Of a DNA stretch of 64,000 nt, positions 16,489-25,237 are shown piece by piece; the stretch's first letter is position 1; each line of letters opens with the position of its first letter. A model generated the notes under the pieces. That model had not been told where the DNA came from. It did not search any database and worked only from the letters and a program-made list of their open reading frames with translations. This stretch comes from an uncultured Lachnospiraceae bacterium. Its GTDB lineage: Bacteria; Bacillota; Clostridia; Lachnospirales; Lachnospiraceae. The stretch spans positions 7,422 to 71,421 of the forward strand of contig CANCYO010000008.1 of assembly GCA_947382415.1 (NCBI GenBank), read 5' to 3'. The position numbers and the translations under genes were made by a program.

Positions 16489-17124
16489 ATGGACGCGATA
16501 ACAGAATTGACCAGAATCAACTTCCCCTCTCTGTTTCTCTCAGTCTTTATGACACTCATGGGCATAAAAGCCATCGTATCCATTCTGGAATGGACAGTCG
16601 GTAAACTTGGCCTTGAGACGAAATGGATGCGCAAAAAACGGGAAGAACAGGAACTGCTGCTCCAGACTTCACGAAACCTCACGGCCCTGCAGGCACAGCA
16701 CCTGCATGATATGGAAGAATCCAATCTGCATAACGAACGCTTAAGCGATTCACTGTCGGCCTTTATGAAGGAAATAAGCCAATCCATGGCCCAGACACAA
16801 ACCCAGATCAGCCAGATCGTGGAACGCAATCTCGGCGAAGACCGGCAGATCGATAATCTGATGATCGCCCAGCGGGAGGTGCTGGCAGATAAAATCAACG
16901 AAAAATATAAACTCTATATCTCTATCAACGGCATCCCCGAAGACGAGCTGGAAGAATTCACCAATCTCCACACCGCCTACAAAGGCGTGGGAGGCAATCA
17001 CAGCGGAGACGCCAAATATGAATACTGCATGCGCCATCTGCGCGTGATACCCGTGGCCAACAAATGGCTGAAGCCGGATCAGACTATCGACAATAACATT
17101 CAGGAAAAGGAGCACACACTATGA
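16489..17124 (+). CDS. Membrane-anchored coiled-coil protein of the lysis module
   Basis: 211 residues: a single hydrophobic N-terminal segment (about 10-32), a long coiled coil (about 45-125, with many Gln, Glu and Ser), and a soluble end with LHTAYKGVGGNHSGDAKYEYCMRHL. Similar proteins follow holin genes in Firmicutes prophages, but I cannot name the family with certainty. A spanin-like or holin-regulating role is possible. The stop overlaps the next start (ATGA). Confidence 0.6.
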   Translation: MDAITELTRINFPSLFLSVFMTLMGIKAIVSILEWTVGKLGLETKWMRKKREEQELLLQTSRNLTALQAQHLHDMEESNLHNERLSDSLSAFMKEISQSMAQTQTQISQIVERNLGEDRQIDNLMIAQREVLADKINEKYKLYISINGIPEDELEEFTNLHTAYKGVGGNHSGDAKYEYCMRHLRVIPVANKWLKPDQTIDNNIQEKEHTL

Positions 17125-17333
17125 TCAGATATTATTTGAGAAAAAAGAAAGCAGAGTGGAAGGTAAAAGCAGTCCTTTATGAAGCTCTGGGCGGCCTTCT
17201 GGACGATCAGAAAGAGCTGATCGACTTTGCCCGCAGACTGTACGCCGCACTGAAGGATGTGCCCGCAGAAAAGCTTCAGGCAGAATTGATCGCAAAGCTT
17301 GCGGATATCATCAGCAAGGAGGAAAGCGTATGA
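17121..17333 (+). CDS. Small helical protein of unknown function
   Basis: 70 residues, basic start (MIRYYLRKKKAEWKVK) and amphipathic helices to the end (AEKLQAELIAKLADIISKEE). It overlaps both neighbours by four bases (ATGA), so it is translated as part of the chain running from the coiled-coil protein to the tape measure. No family recognised. Confidence 0.6.
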   Translation: MIRYYLRKKKAEWKVKAVLYEALGGLLDDQKELIDFARRLYAALKDVPAEKLQAELIAKLADIISKEESV

Positions 17334-17836
17334 ATGATACTTATGTGATGCTTCAGGCGAAACTGGACGAAGCAAAGTCCAGAAATAACCTGAATCGGGA
17401 TATTGCAAAACTCCAAGCCAAACTGGACAAAATAAAATTACAGGCACAAATCGATCCCAAGACAATCGAGAGCCTGACCCGGGAGCTGGAAGTCATAATC
17501 AATCCCAAAATCAAAATGGAAGATGCCAAAAAAGAGCAGGAAGAGCTTGCATCCGGTTTTGCACAGATTACTGATCTGTGGGATAAGCTGGGCGAGGAAT
17601 CGCAGGAAGCGCTGCTGGAAAACTTTTTCGGAGAAAGTCATGCCAAGATCAGCTCTGCCATAGAACTCTTTGACGCACTCCGCGAGTCTGTCAATGCGCT
17701 GCAGGAGGGCGGCGGAGACGGCGGCTGGATGCTCGCCCTGGGAATCCTGGTCGAAAAGCTTGGAGCATCCAACATCTTCAAGAACATCGGTAAAGGCCGT
17801 ATCAGTGTACGGATTTCAAAGCCTATAAACTGTTGA
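17330..17836 (+). pseudogene. Tape measure protein, interrupted N-terminal part
   Basis: 168 residues. It begins MNDTYVMLQAKLDEAKSRNN followed by IAKLQAKLDKIKLQAQIDPKTIESL, a start common to tape measure proteins of clostridial siphophages. The middle (FAQITDLWDKLGEESQEALLENFFG) matches the conserved block that normally precedes the hydrophobic middle domain. The frame then runs out after SNIFKNIGKGR into non-homologous residues and a stop at 17836. The remainder of the tape measure restarts at 18970. I read it as one gene broken by an insertion. It is also shorter than usual before the conserved block, so an older internal deletion is likely. Confidence 0.6.
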
Positions 17837-17907
17837 TTGTTTTGAATATGCCCTTCATGCCCAAGAAAAGTATGCACGATCATAGTGCATACCTCAAGGG
17901 CAGGAAT

Positions 17908-18430
17908 GTGTGAGATTAGTCACCTCACGATGTTCTATAAAATAAATCGTAATTGGGAGCTGCTGTCTCCCAGTGCTGGGAAGCTAAATTATAGTGAATA
18001 TTACAGTACAGTGTGGCTACAACGCGGCTGGAAACGGCGGACGTGAACGCGCTCCGAAAAGGATGTCAGCAATGACAGGAAAACACACTGTTGGTTACGG
18101 GCGAAAGCCCTAAGTAACATGCCCTGTGGAATCGGGCAAGACCACCAATCAGCAACGGAACCCCTAAGTCCGATAAAAACGGATATGGAAGTGTTCACAG
18201 AGTATAAACGATTTTGAGTCGAAAGGCTTGTAAGAGGTACTCGAAACCAAGAAGGAAAACTTGCCCGTGACTGGGTAAAACCAAAAGAGTGATGCTGCTC
18301 TTCCATCTCCTGACAGCAACTGTGTGACAGATATGGCACAGGAGGCGATGGAATAAGGCACGGAGTTCTCCTGGCCGTAGTGGAAGAAACGGAGAAAACA
18401 GGCGGTAATACTACAACAGCCACCTTAAAT
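17908..18430 (+). mobile_element. Group II intron remnant (5' domains only)
   Basis: Sequence between the two tape measure parts does not code and looks like the 5' half of a bacterial group II intron: a GTGTG start (17908-17912), a GAAA tetraloop hairpin GGGC-GAAA-GCCC at 18099-18110 framed by TTAC/GTAA, the block GGAACCCCTAAGTCCGATAA near 18155, and GGCACGGAGTTCTCCTGG near 18357. No reverse transcriptase and no domain V hairpin (the usual AGC...GAAA...ACGGTTC pattern) are found before 18970, so it should be unable to splice. The exact borders are uncertain. An imperfect hairpin at 17851-17903 lies just upstream. Confidence 0.65.
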
Positions 18431-18473
18431 CCATTAACTATAAGGTTATAAAATCAGATACCTGAATATGTGA

Positions 18474-18827
18474 TTAAAGCAGCCCCGGTAGTCCTATAAA
18501 AACAAAATAAAAAGCTGCTGCCATTCCTAAAACAGTTAATATAACAAAAAATAACAGCATATTCTTTATAGCATGGATATCTCTGCCTATATCCATAAGA
18601 ATATCATCGCTATTAACTTTTTGCTTTGCTTCTATGCTTTGTTGTTGATGTTTTATATTTTCAAAATATTCGGTTCTGTCAGATTGTAAAATATCAGACG
18701 CAACTTTCATTGCTAATTCTGTATATCCGCTTTCAGGTTTAACTATTTCAGATAATTCTTCATTAGACATCTTATTGTACTTTTCATAAAGACGATTATA
18801 TTCACTTGTTTGATTTGATTGCAGCAT
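18474..18827 (-). CDS. Small membrane protein inserted antisense in the tape measure region
   Basis: 117 residues with a charged N-terminal part (NRLYEKYNKMSNEELSEIV, then VASDILQSDRTEYFENIKHQQQ) and one or two C-terminal transmembrane segments (MLLFFVILTVLGMAAAFYFV). AAGGAG lies 9 nt upstream of the ATG. It is AT-rich, lies on the opposite strand to all neighbours, and was probably brought in as a passenger with the AT-rich segment. Small proteins of this look are common in Lachnospiraceae but I know no function. Confidence 0.6.
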   Translation of the reverse strand: MLQSNQTSEYNRLYEKYNKMSNEELSEIVKPESGYTELAMKVASDILQSDRTEYFENIKHQQQSIEAKQKVNSDDILMDIGRDIHAIKNMLLFFVILTVLGMAAAFYFVFIGLPGLL

Positions 18828-18969
18828 GTTGACACACTCCTTGGAAAGTCTTATTTATCACATAGCTTATCATAAATCATTAGCAAAAGCAATACTTTAA
18901 GATCCACACTTAAAGTAAACAAACTTACTACACTTTAGGCAGCCCCCATAAACTGCGCATTTAAATAGT

Positions 18970-21900
18970 ATGATGTTCAAACAACTACCAGTAATGTTCA
19001 GCGATTTAAATAAGCTTGGGATTGCATTATCATCTTTGGACAAGATGAATATTGGAATAATTGGTATAAATTCTGGAAATATTGACGCTTATAGAAATGC
19101 ATTAAAAGGTTTAAGTTTAGAGCAATCTGTGTTCGCTTTAGCCAGCAAAGGCGTAACCGAAGAACAGATTAGACAAGTATTAGTAACTAACCAAGCTATG
19201 GCAGCCGATGTAGAAGCGGCTATTGCAAAAGCAGGTTTAACAACTGCAACAAAAGCATTAACCCAAGCAGAAATGGTTGAGATTGCTGCTCATAACGGTG
19301 TTGCAAAGGCTGATGCAGAAGCATTACTAAGCAAAATTGGCATTGCCGCATCTGAAACTGGCCAAACTGCTATCAAACACCAAGTTACTCTTGCAATGTT
19401 AGAACAGGCTGTTGCAAGTGGTGCTTTAACCGAAGCTGAATCTGCCCAATTAACAACAATGCTGGGTCTAAATGCAGCAGAAGTAACGAATATTGGAATT
19501 ACAAATATATTAACCGCTTCATTTGCAAAATTATGGGCTGTTATCACAGCACATCCACTTGGTGCACTTTTAACTGCAATAGGCGCTGTAGCAATCGGAA
19601 CAGTCACATATATAAATATTACCAAAAAAGAAGCCGAAAAAGCCTTATTAGAAGCACATAAAACTGCTGAGCAGAATTTAAACAATTCAAAAGCATCCTT
19701 ATCCAATGATAGATCAGAATTGCAATCCCTTACTTCTGCCTTAGAAACAATTAAACAGAAGATAAAAGAAATATCTTCTTCCAGTGCCCCTACTTTAATA
19801 AAACAAAATGAATTAAACAAATTATCTGCTACTAATATACAGTTAAATAACCAAATATCTTTGCTCGAAAGCACTATTAAGTTAAAGCAAAAAGCTGCTG
19901 CATATGACGCAAAGGCCCTACTTGAAACTCAAGTTGAATTGAAATACTCTACTATTTTAGATAATAATTCAATTGAGTCTCATAATGAATCATATACATA
20001 CCAAGATCATGCAAAATATCAAATGTCAAGTTTACAAAATGCTTATAACATCTATATGAAAGCACTAAGGGACGGCGATGTTAAAAAGCAGCAGTTAGGT
20101 CAAGATTTAATAGATGTCTCATCTGGCAATAGTGCCGTACTTATGTCCCAATTATTAGAAATAATTCAAAATTTTAAGTACGATGACGGATCGATAGTTG
20201 AAGGGTATGAAGAAATTTACAAAGAATATATGGGCATTATTTATAACCTTCAACTTCTAACAAATCCAGATACCTTACCGGATATCGCAAAATCAGCAAC
20301 CCTTAATACAGGAATTAACTATAAAAAAGCATTATCTAATGCAAATAAACTTGCTTATGAAGGAAAATATGAAATTGATAAGCTAGATTCAAACTTTGTC
20401 AACGCTTTGTCAACAGCAGGTATTAATGAATCTACTATTAATTATATTTTTCTGACAAAGCAGCGCGAATATGCATTACTTATTGATAAAATAAACCAAA
20501 AATATAAACTTTCCGAAATCCCAAATAAAATAAGGCAGGATTATTGGGATGATGACGGGACCGGACACATAATTGTACGCTCTGAATATGTGGATATAAA
20601 ACCTGAAACCAAAAAGCATCTAGAAGAAATTAATGCTATAAACGGGATATTGACTGAATACAGCAAGCAAAATCCAATTGAATTTCAATTAATTTCCTCT
20701 TATGATGAAAATTTTGAAATACTTGATAAGTACATCGAACAAGAACGAGAAAAAGCAAAAAATAGCACTGATTACGTCGGCGACTATATTGTCAATGCTC
20801 TTAAACGTGTTTGTACTGAAGCCCAAATTGAAAATTCCAAATTAAATTTCGCCTCTTTCTCCGATATCTTCTCCCTTCAGGATGCCGAGGGTAACCTGAC
20901 CTCCCTCGGTAAAGTATCTGAATCCCTGAAAACCATACAGGACGCCTATCGAACTCTTTCCTCGGCTGTAGCGGAGTACAATGACAACGGCGTTATCTCA
21001 TTCGACACCCTGCAATCGGTCATCAGTCTGGGGGACGACTGGCTCGACTATCTGGTGGACGAGAATGGCGCTCTGAAACTGGATCAGGAATCCTTAGATG
21101 AATTGACCCGATCCCGCCTGGAACATATGCGGGTTCAGACATTAAACAATCTGATTGACCAGGTAAATCAGATAACGGATAACGCCCATGCCAACAAATA
21201 CCTGGCATCTACCAACTATGAAGCTGCCGAATCATTTGAAGAACTGGCTCGTACATCCGCACTGGCCGCTCAGAATGCACTTTTTAAAAAAGTCGAATCC
21301 GGCGATTTATCACAGGCATACTATGATGCCGTAATCAACAAAATGTACGGCGACATTAACAAAATTAATGCCTTGTTCAATAATACGTCAACTGACCTGT
21401 CCGGTACTTTTTCTGCCGCCTCCAACACCCTCATCTCCTTCACCGACCTTCTGGACAAGGAACTGGCCGTGCTGGACCGGAAAATAGAAGCCGGCTACGC
21501 AGACTTCAACGACTATATCCGTGACAGACTTTCCCTCATTGAAGACTACTACCGACAGGGCAGGCTCTCCGCCGACGAATACTACTCCTATCTTGAACAG
21601 CATTATGACACACAGCTTTCCTATATGGACAAAACCGTCAATGCCGTGACGCGCAGAATCGACAAGGAGATCGACGGGCTGGAAAAACAAAAAGATGCCA
21701 TCGAGCAAAATTATCAGAAGCAGATCGACTATCTGAATGAACAGAAAACGCTTCTGGAAGACGCCAGCAAAGAACGGCAGCGTCAGCTCAATCTGCAGAA
21801 AGCGCAGTACGAGCTGGAACGGGCTAAGAATCAACGCACCACGCTGATCTATTCCGAAGACAAAGGCATGCATTATGTGACGGATGAGTCCGCTGTCAAA

Positions 21901-22842
21901 GACGCACAGCAGGAAGTGGAAAATGCAGAACTGGACATTCAGATAGCAGAAATAGACTCTTCCGTTTCCAGACTGGAGGAAGCCCGCGACGCGGAGACTG
22001 ACGCCATCGATGCCATGATCGAAAAGCTCGAGGAATATAAAGAGCAATGGGCCGACATCTCCTCCGCCTATGAGGAAGAACAGGAAAACCTCATTGCAGC
22101 CCAGATTCTTGGTCAGGAATGGGAAAACGATATTCTGGACGGACGTCTGGACGTTTTGAATCGATTCAAAGACAATTATATCGCCATTCAGCAGGCTATG
22201 GTAGACGCCGCCTATCAGGCTGCACAGGCCATGGCAAACGGCGAAAAAGCAAAAATTGATGATTCATCTAAGGGAAAGCAGGACTACCATTGGGAAGTTG
22301 TAGATGAAGAAAATCCCTCCTCTAAAAGCAAGCAATTCTCTACACAGGCAGCCGCTGAGGATTATGCCAGAAAACTGAACAGGCAGAAGGCTGCTGCCTA
22401 TCATATGACCCTTGATCAGTTTCTTCACAGCGATATTCCCGGCTACTATGTGAGAAAGTATCACACCGGACTGCTGCAGGGCCCTGTGAAACAGCACAGC
22501 TTTGATGAAGATTTTAAACTTGTACGCCGGGCCGGTCTGGGTACGGAGGACGTCCCCGCAATCTTAAAAGTTGGCGAAGCGGTGGCAACACCTGAACAGA
22601 TTCACAATCTCGCAGACAGCATCAGACAGTCCGCACTGCCGGATTTCCTGATCCCGCTGTCATCAGGCTATCCCTTCTCACAAGCTGTAGAGCACTCTTA
22701 CGCATTACCCGCACAACAGTCAGTAACTCAAAACATCACCCTGACCTGCCCCAATGTCACAAATGATTCGGGTGTGGAATATATTCAGCGCGAATTGGGC
22801 CATTTAAGCCTCCGGGCATTACAGGAGTCCAAAAAACGCTAA
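18970..22842 (+). CDS. Tape measure protein, main part (5' end displaced)
   Basis: 1290 residues. An Ala-rich hydrophobic region (about 95-215, including LLTAIGAVAIGTVTYI) precedes long coiled coils, notably YMDKTVNAVTRRIDKEIDGL to about residue 1060. The end has FKLVRRAGLGTEDVPAILKVGE, a conserved close of this tape measure type. The protein sets tail length and is threaded in the tube. No ribosome site precedes ATG 18970, and an in-frame stop at 18949 separates it from 17330-17836. Thus either a truncated protein is made or the gene is dead. Base composition changes inside it: AT-rich to about 20850, then GC-rich like the cluster, marking a recombination joint. Confidence 0.75.
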   Translation: MMFKQLPVMFSDLNKLGIALSSLDKMNIGIIGINSGNIDAYRNALKGLSLEQSVFALASKGVTEEQIRQVLVTNQAMAADVEAAIAKAGLTTATKALTQAEMVEIAAHNGVAKADAEALLSKIGIAASETGQTAIKHQVTLAMLEQAVASGALTEAESAQLTTMLGLNAAEVTNIGITNILTASFAKLWAVITAHPLGALLTAIGAVAIGTVTYINITKKEAEKALLEAHKTAEQNLNNSKASLSNDRSELQSLTSALETIKQKIKEISSSSAPTLIKQNELNKLSATNIQLNNQISLLESTIKLKQKAAAYDAKALLETQVELKYSTILDNNSIESHNESYTYQDHAKYQMSSLQNAYNIYMKALRDGDVKKQQLGQDLIDVSSGNSAVLMSQLLEIIQNFKYDDGSIVEGYEEIYKEYMGIIYNLQLLTNPDTLPDIAKSATLNTGINYKKALSNANKLAYEGKYEIDKLDSNFVNALSTAGINESTINYIFLTKQREYALLIDKINQKYKLSEIPNKIRQDYWDDDGTGHIIVRSEYVDIKPETKKHLEEINAINGILTEYSKQNPIEFQLISSYDENFEILDKYIEQEREKAKNSTDYVGDYIVNALKRVCTEAQIENSKLNFASFSDIFSLQDAEGNLTSLGKVSESLKTIQDAYRTLSSAVAEYNDNGVISFDTLQSVISLGDDWLDYLVDENGALKLDQESLDELTRSRLEHMRVQTLNNLIDQVNQITDNAHANKYLASTNYEAAESFEELARTSALAAQNALFKKVESGDLSQAYYDAVINKMYGDINKINALFNNTSTDLSGTFSAASNTLISFTDLLDKELAVLDRKIEAGYADFNDYIRDRLSLIEDYYRQGRLSADEYYSYLEQHYDTQLSYMDKTVNAVTRRIDKEIDGLEKQKDAIEQNYQKQIDYLNEQKTLLEDASKERQRQLNLQKAQYELERAKNQRTTLIYSEDKGMHYVTDESAVKDAQQEVENAELDIQIAEIDSSVSRLEEARDAETDAIDAMIEKLEEYKEQWADISSAYEEEQENLIAAQILGQEWENDILDGRLDVLNRFKDNYIAIQQAMVDAAYQAAQAMANGEKAKIDDSSKGKQDYHWEVVDEENPSSKSKQFSTQAAAEDYARKLNRQKAAAYHMTLDQFLHSDIPGYYVRKYHTGLLQGPVKQHSFDEDFKLVRRAGLGTEDVPAILKVGEAVATPEQIHNLADSIRQSALPDFLIPLSSGYPFSQAVEHSYALPAQQSVTQNITLTCPNVTNDSGVEYIQRELGHLSLRALQESKKR

Positions 22843-22886
22843 AGCACTGCTGCCCTGTTTATTTTTAATAGGAAGGATACCAAGAC

Positions 22887-23183
22887 ATGGCTATAAACAC
22901 AGATAAAAATACCGGTAAAAACGCGGATGTCGGCAAGGAGATTCTCAAATCCATTCAGATCATGATCGAACAGAAATTAAACGCAATCCCTGCGGACCAG
23001 ACCTACGCTTCTGTCATCAAAAAAGCCAATGCCGACAATACCTATGTCATTCTGGACCGCACCGGCATAGAGCGAACCGTAAGATGCTCCCTACCCGGAA
23101 TCCGCTTACAGGTCATGCAGCGGGTATGGGTAAAGGAGCCCTGCGGGAACTTAAAACACATTCACATATGCGGCGTCTGCTGA
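22887..23183 (+). CDS. Small tail/baseplate protein
   Basis: 98 residues. The helical start (KEILKSIQIMIEQKLNAIP) leads to a small beta domain (TYVILDRTGIERTVRC, then QRVWVKEPCGNLKHIHICGVC) like an OB fold. Short proteins of this kind occur between tape measure and baseplate genes in clostridial phages. AGGAAGG precedes the ATG. Exact role unknown. Confidence 0.6.
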   Translation: MAINTDKNTGKNADVGKEILKSIQIMIEQKLNAIPADQTYASVIKKANADNTYVILDRTGIERTVRCSLPGIRLQVMQRVWVKEPCGNLKHIHICGVC

Positions 23184-23252
23184 CAGCGTCTCTGATGCCG
23201 CTGCCGCTGACACGATTAACACAAGACAACACAAGGACGGTGAGATTTAAAC

Positions 23253-24287
23253 ATGTCAAGACCGATAATAAAAAAGATACTGCCCTTCGACGCCGATAAG
23301 GAACAGGATATCTTCCTCGCCTGGACAGGCAGCCGCGCTCATGCCAACCGGATCATCATCCGGAGCAATGAGACAAATGAAGTAACCTTCGACGATACGA
23401 TTTCTACCTACGAACTCAGACATACCATCCCGGCAGGGACATTGACAAACGGTAAAAGCTGGACCATGGAGGCCCTGGTTTATGACGGCGAAAACATTGC
23501 TTCCGCCTCATCTGAAAAGGTTCTGTTTTACACCTTTAAGACACCTGACTTTGACTTTAAAGACATACCGCAAAACCATCAGATCAACAGCGCATCCTTT
23601 ACCGCTTCCATATCCTACCATTCTCAGGATTGGGAAAATATCAGTTCCTATGTCTTTTACCTGTATGACTCCACCGGGAAACAACTGGTGAAAAGCAATA
23701 CGATGCATGATATTTTCAACATCGCTTTCACCTACCGGGGTTTGGAAAACAACACAGCCTACGCGATCAGATGCACTGCCGTAACAGTGCATGGGATGAT
23801 ACTTGACACCGGACTTAAGGATATTCAGGTAAAGTATGAAAATCCCAATACCTATGCGCGCATCTACACCACAGCCCTGCCCGAACAGGGCTGTGTGCAG
23901 GTGGCCTCCAACCTGATTGTCATTCAGTACAACGGCACCGACCATTTTTCCTATGAGAACAGCATGATCGATCTGATCGGTAAGACACTCTGCTACGACG
24001 AAGGATTTCTGATAGAAGACGATTTTACTGTCATCATCCGGGGCAAAAATCTCTGGCAGACAGCGGATATCCTGAAAATGAAAAACGACGGCCCGGGACT
24101 GACCTTAAGCTCCCGCATCTATACGGACGAAACGCTGCGCTTCCGGCTGCTTGTACCCAACGGCGTATGCAGCTATTTGCTCTATTCCGATGAACAGATA
24201 TTCACAGCGAATGATATGGTGACCATTGTCCTTCGGCGCAAATCGAATCTGTATCAGCTTAAGGTTTTTGTTGAGAAAGAGAGGTGA
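23253..24287 (+). CDS. Tail structural protein with FN3-like beta domains
   Basis: 344 residues, beta-rich, with an FN3-type repeat feel: ELRHTIPAGTLTNGKSWTMEALVYDGE and then YRGLENNTAYAIRCTAVTVHG. The C-terminal third (DLIGKTLCYDEGF to VEKER) is a different beta domain. It probably forms part of the distal tail or baseplate hub between tape measure and fibre genes. It overlaps or abuts the next gene, depending on start choice. I cannot assign a named family. Confidence 0.6.
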   Translation: MSRPIIKKILPFDADKEQDIFLAWTGSRAHANRIIIRSNETNEVTFDDTISTYELRHTIPAGTLTNGKSWTMEALVYDGENIASASSEKVLFYTFKTPDFDFKDIPQNHQINSASFTASISYHSQDWENISSYVFYLYDSTGKQLVKSNTMHDIFNIAFTYRGLENNTAYAIRCTAVTVHGMILDTGLKDIQVKYENPNTYARIYTTALPEQGCVQVASNLIVIQYNGTDHFSYENSMIDLIGKTLCYDEGFLIEDDFTVIIRGKNLWQTADILKMKNDGPGLTLSSRIYTDETLRFRLLVPNGVCSYLLYSDEQIFTANDMVTIVLRRKSNLYQLKVFVEKER

Positions 24288-24295
24288 CAAAGCAC

Positions 24296-25237
24296 ATGTT
24301 TATCTGCGGAAGTAACTTTGTAGGCGGCGCGTTGGCCTGTTCGGCTACGCCCACCGCTTTGAATCATATTGATCATATCACACTGCAGAACGGATGGTAC
24401 GACGATCTCTTTGCCAGCCGGAATACGAAATTTGAAATAACCGGTACATGTCCCACGGAATGGGATTTTGACACAGTCTTATACGCCCCTTTTGACAACA
24501 GTACCAATGCCGGCAATGTGGACTGGAATCTGGAGACGGTCACCCATCTGCTGCTCAAAAAAAGAATTGACGGCAGCTTTTCCTGGCAGACTCTGGCCGT
24601 CAGGGAGATTCACTCCCTGGATGATTTTGCAATCAATTACCCCGACTATTTCGCGGCCTCCGGAGCTCCCGCCGAATATGCCATCGTACCGGTCTCAAAC
24701 GGCGTGGAAGGCACTTATGCCACCTCCACGATCACACTCAGCTTTGATAAGCTCTTCCTGATAGAAGGCGACACCGTGTGGAGCACCGTCATCACGGACG
24801 GCTTCTGCGACACTACACGCAATATTCCCTCATCCGCCGTCACGCTGCTGAATCACAGATACCCGGTATTTGTGCGAAATACAGCCGCAAACTACGACAC
24901 CGGCACCTGCACGGGCGCGTTTGTGCCCATGGCGGATCCGGAACACTGCCGGCTGGCATACGGCAGGCCCTACGATTATCAGCGTACCGGTTACCAGAAG
25001 AAATTCATGGACTTTTTATGTGATGGTATTCCAAAGCTTCTGAAAATGCCCGACGGGCGCATGTGGCTGGTACAGATTACCCCCAATCCCACAGACACTG
25101 CCAATACCGCTTATAATAACCGTTACGTAAGCTTTACCTGGGTTGAAGTTGGAGATGTCAGCTCAGAGGAAGATCTGTATTACTTAGGACTCTCCGATGT
25201 ATCGGAAGAATGGTGGAACACGTCATGCCTTCCGTGA
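24296..25237 (+). CDS. Baseplate/distal tail protein
   Basis: 313 residues starting MFICGSNFVGGALACSATP; GAGAGGTGA upstream supports ATG 24296 over the in-frame GTG at 24284. Beta-rich throughout, with no hydrophobic segments. The middle (TWVEVGDVSSEED near the end) and placement between the FN3-like protein and the DUF5048-like hub suggest a distal tail component. The 3' end overlaps the start of the next gene by 13-28 bases, so the two are co-translated. Confidence 0.6.
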   Translation: MFICGSNFVGGALACSATPTALNHIDHITLQNGWYDDLFASRNTKFEITGTCPTEWDFDTVLYAPFDNSTNAGNVDWNLETVTHLLLKKRIDGSFSWQTLAVREIHSLDDFAINYPDYFAASGAPAEYAIVPVSNGVEGTYATSTITLSFDKLFLIEGDTVWSTVITDGFCDTTRNIPSSAVTLLNHRYPVFVRNTAANYDTGTCTGAFVPMADPEHCRLAYGRPYDYQRTGYQKKFMDFLCDGIPKLLKMPDGRMWLVQITPNPTDTANTAYNNRYVSFTWVEVGDVSSEEDLYYLGLSDVSEEWWNTSCLP

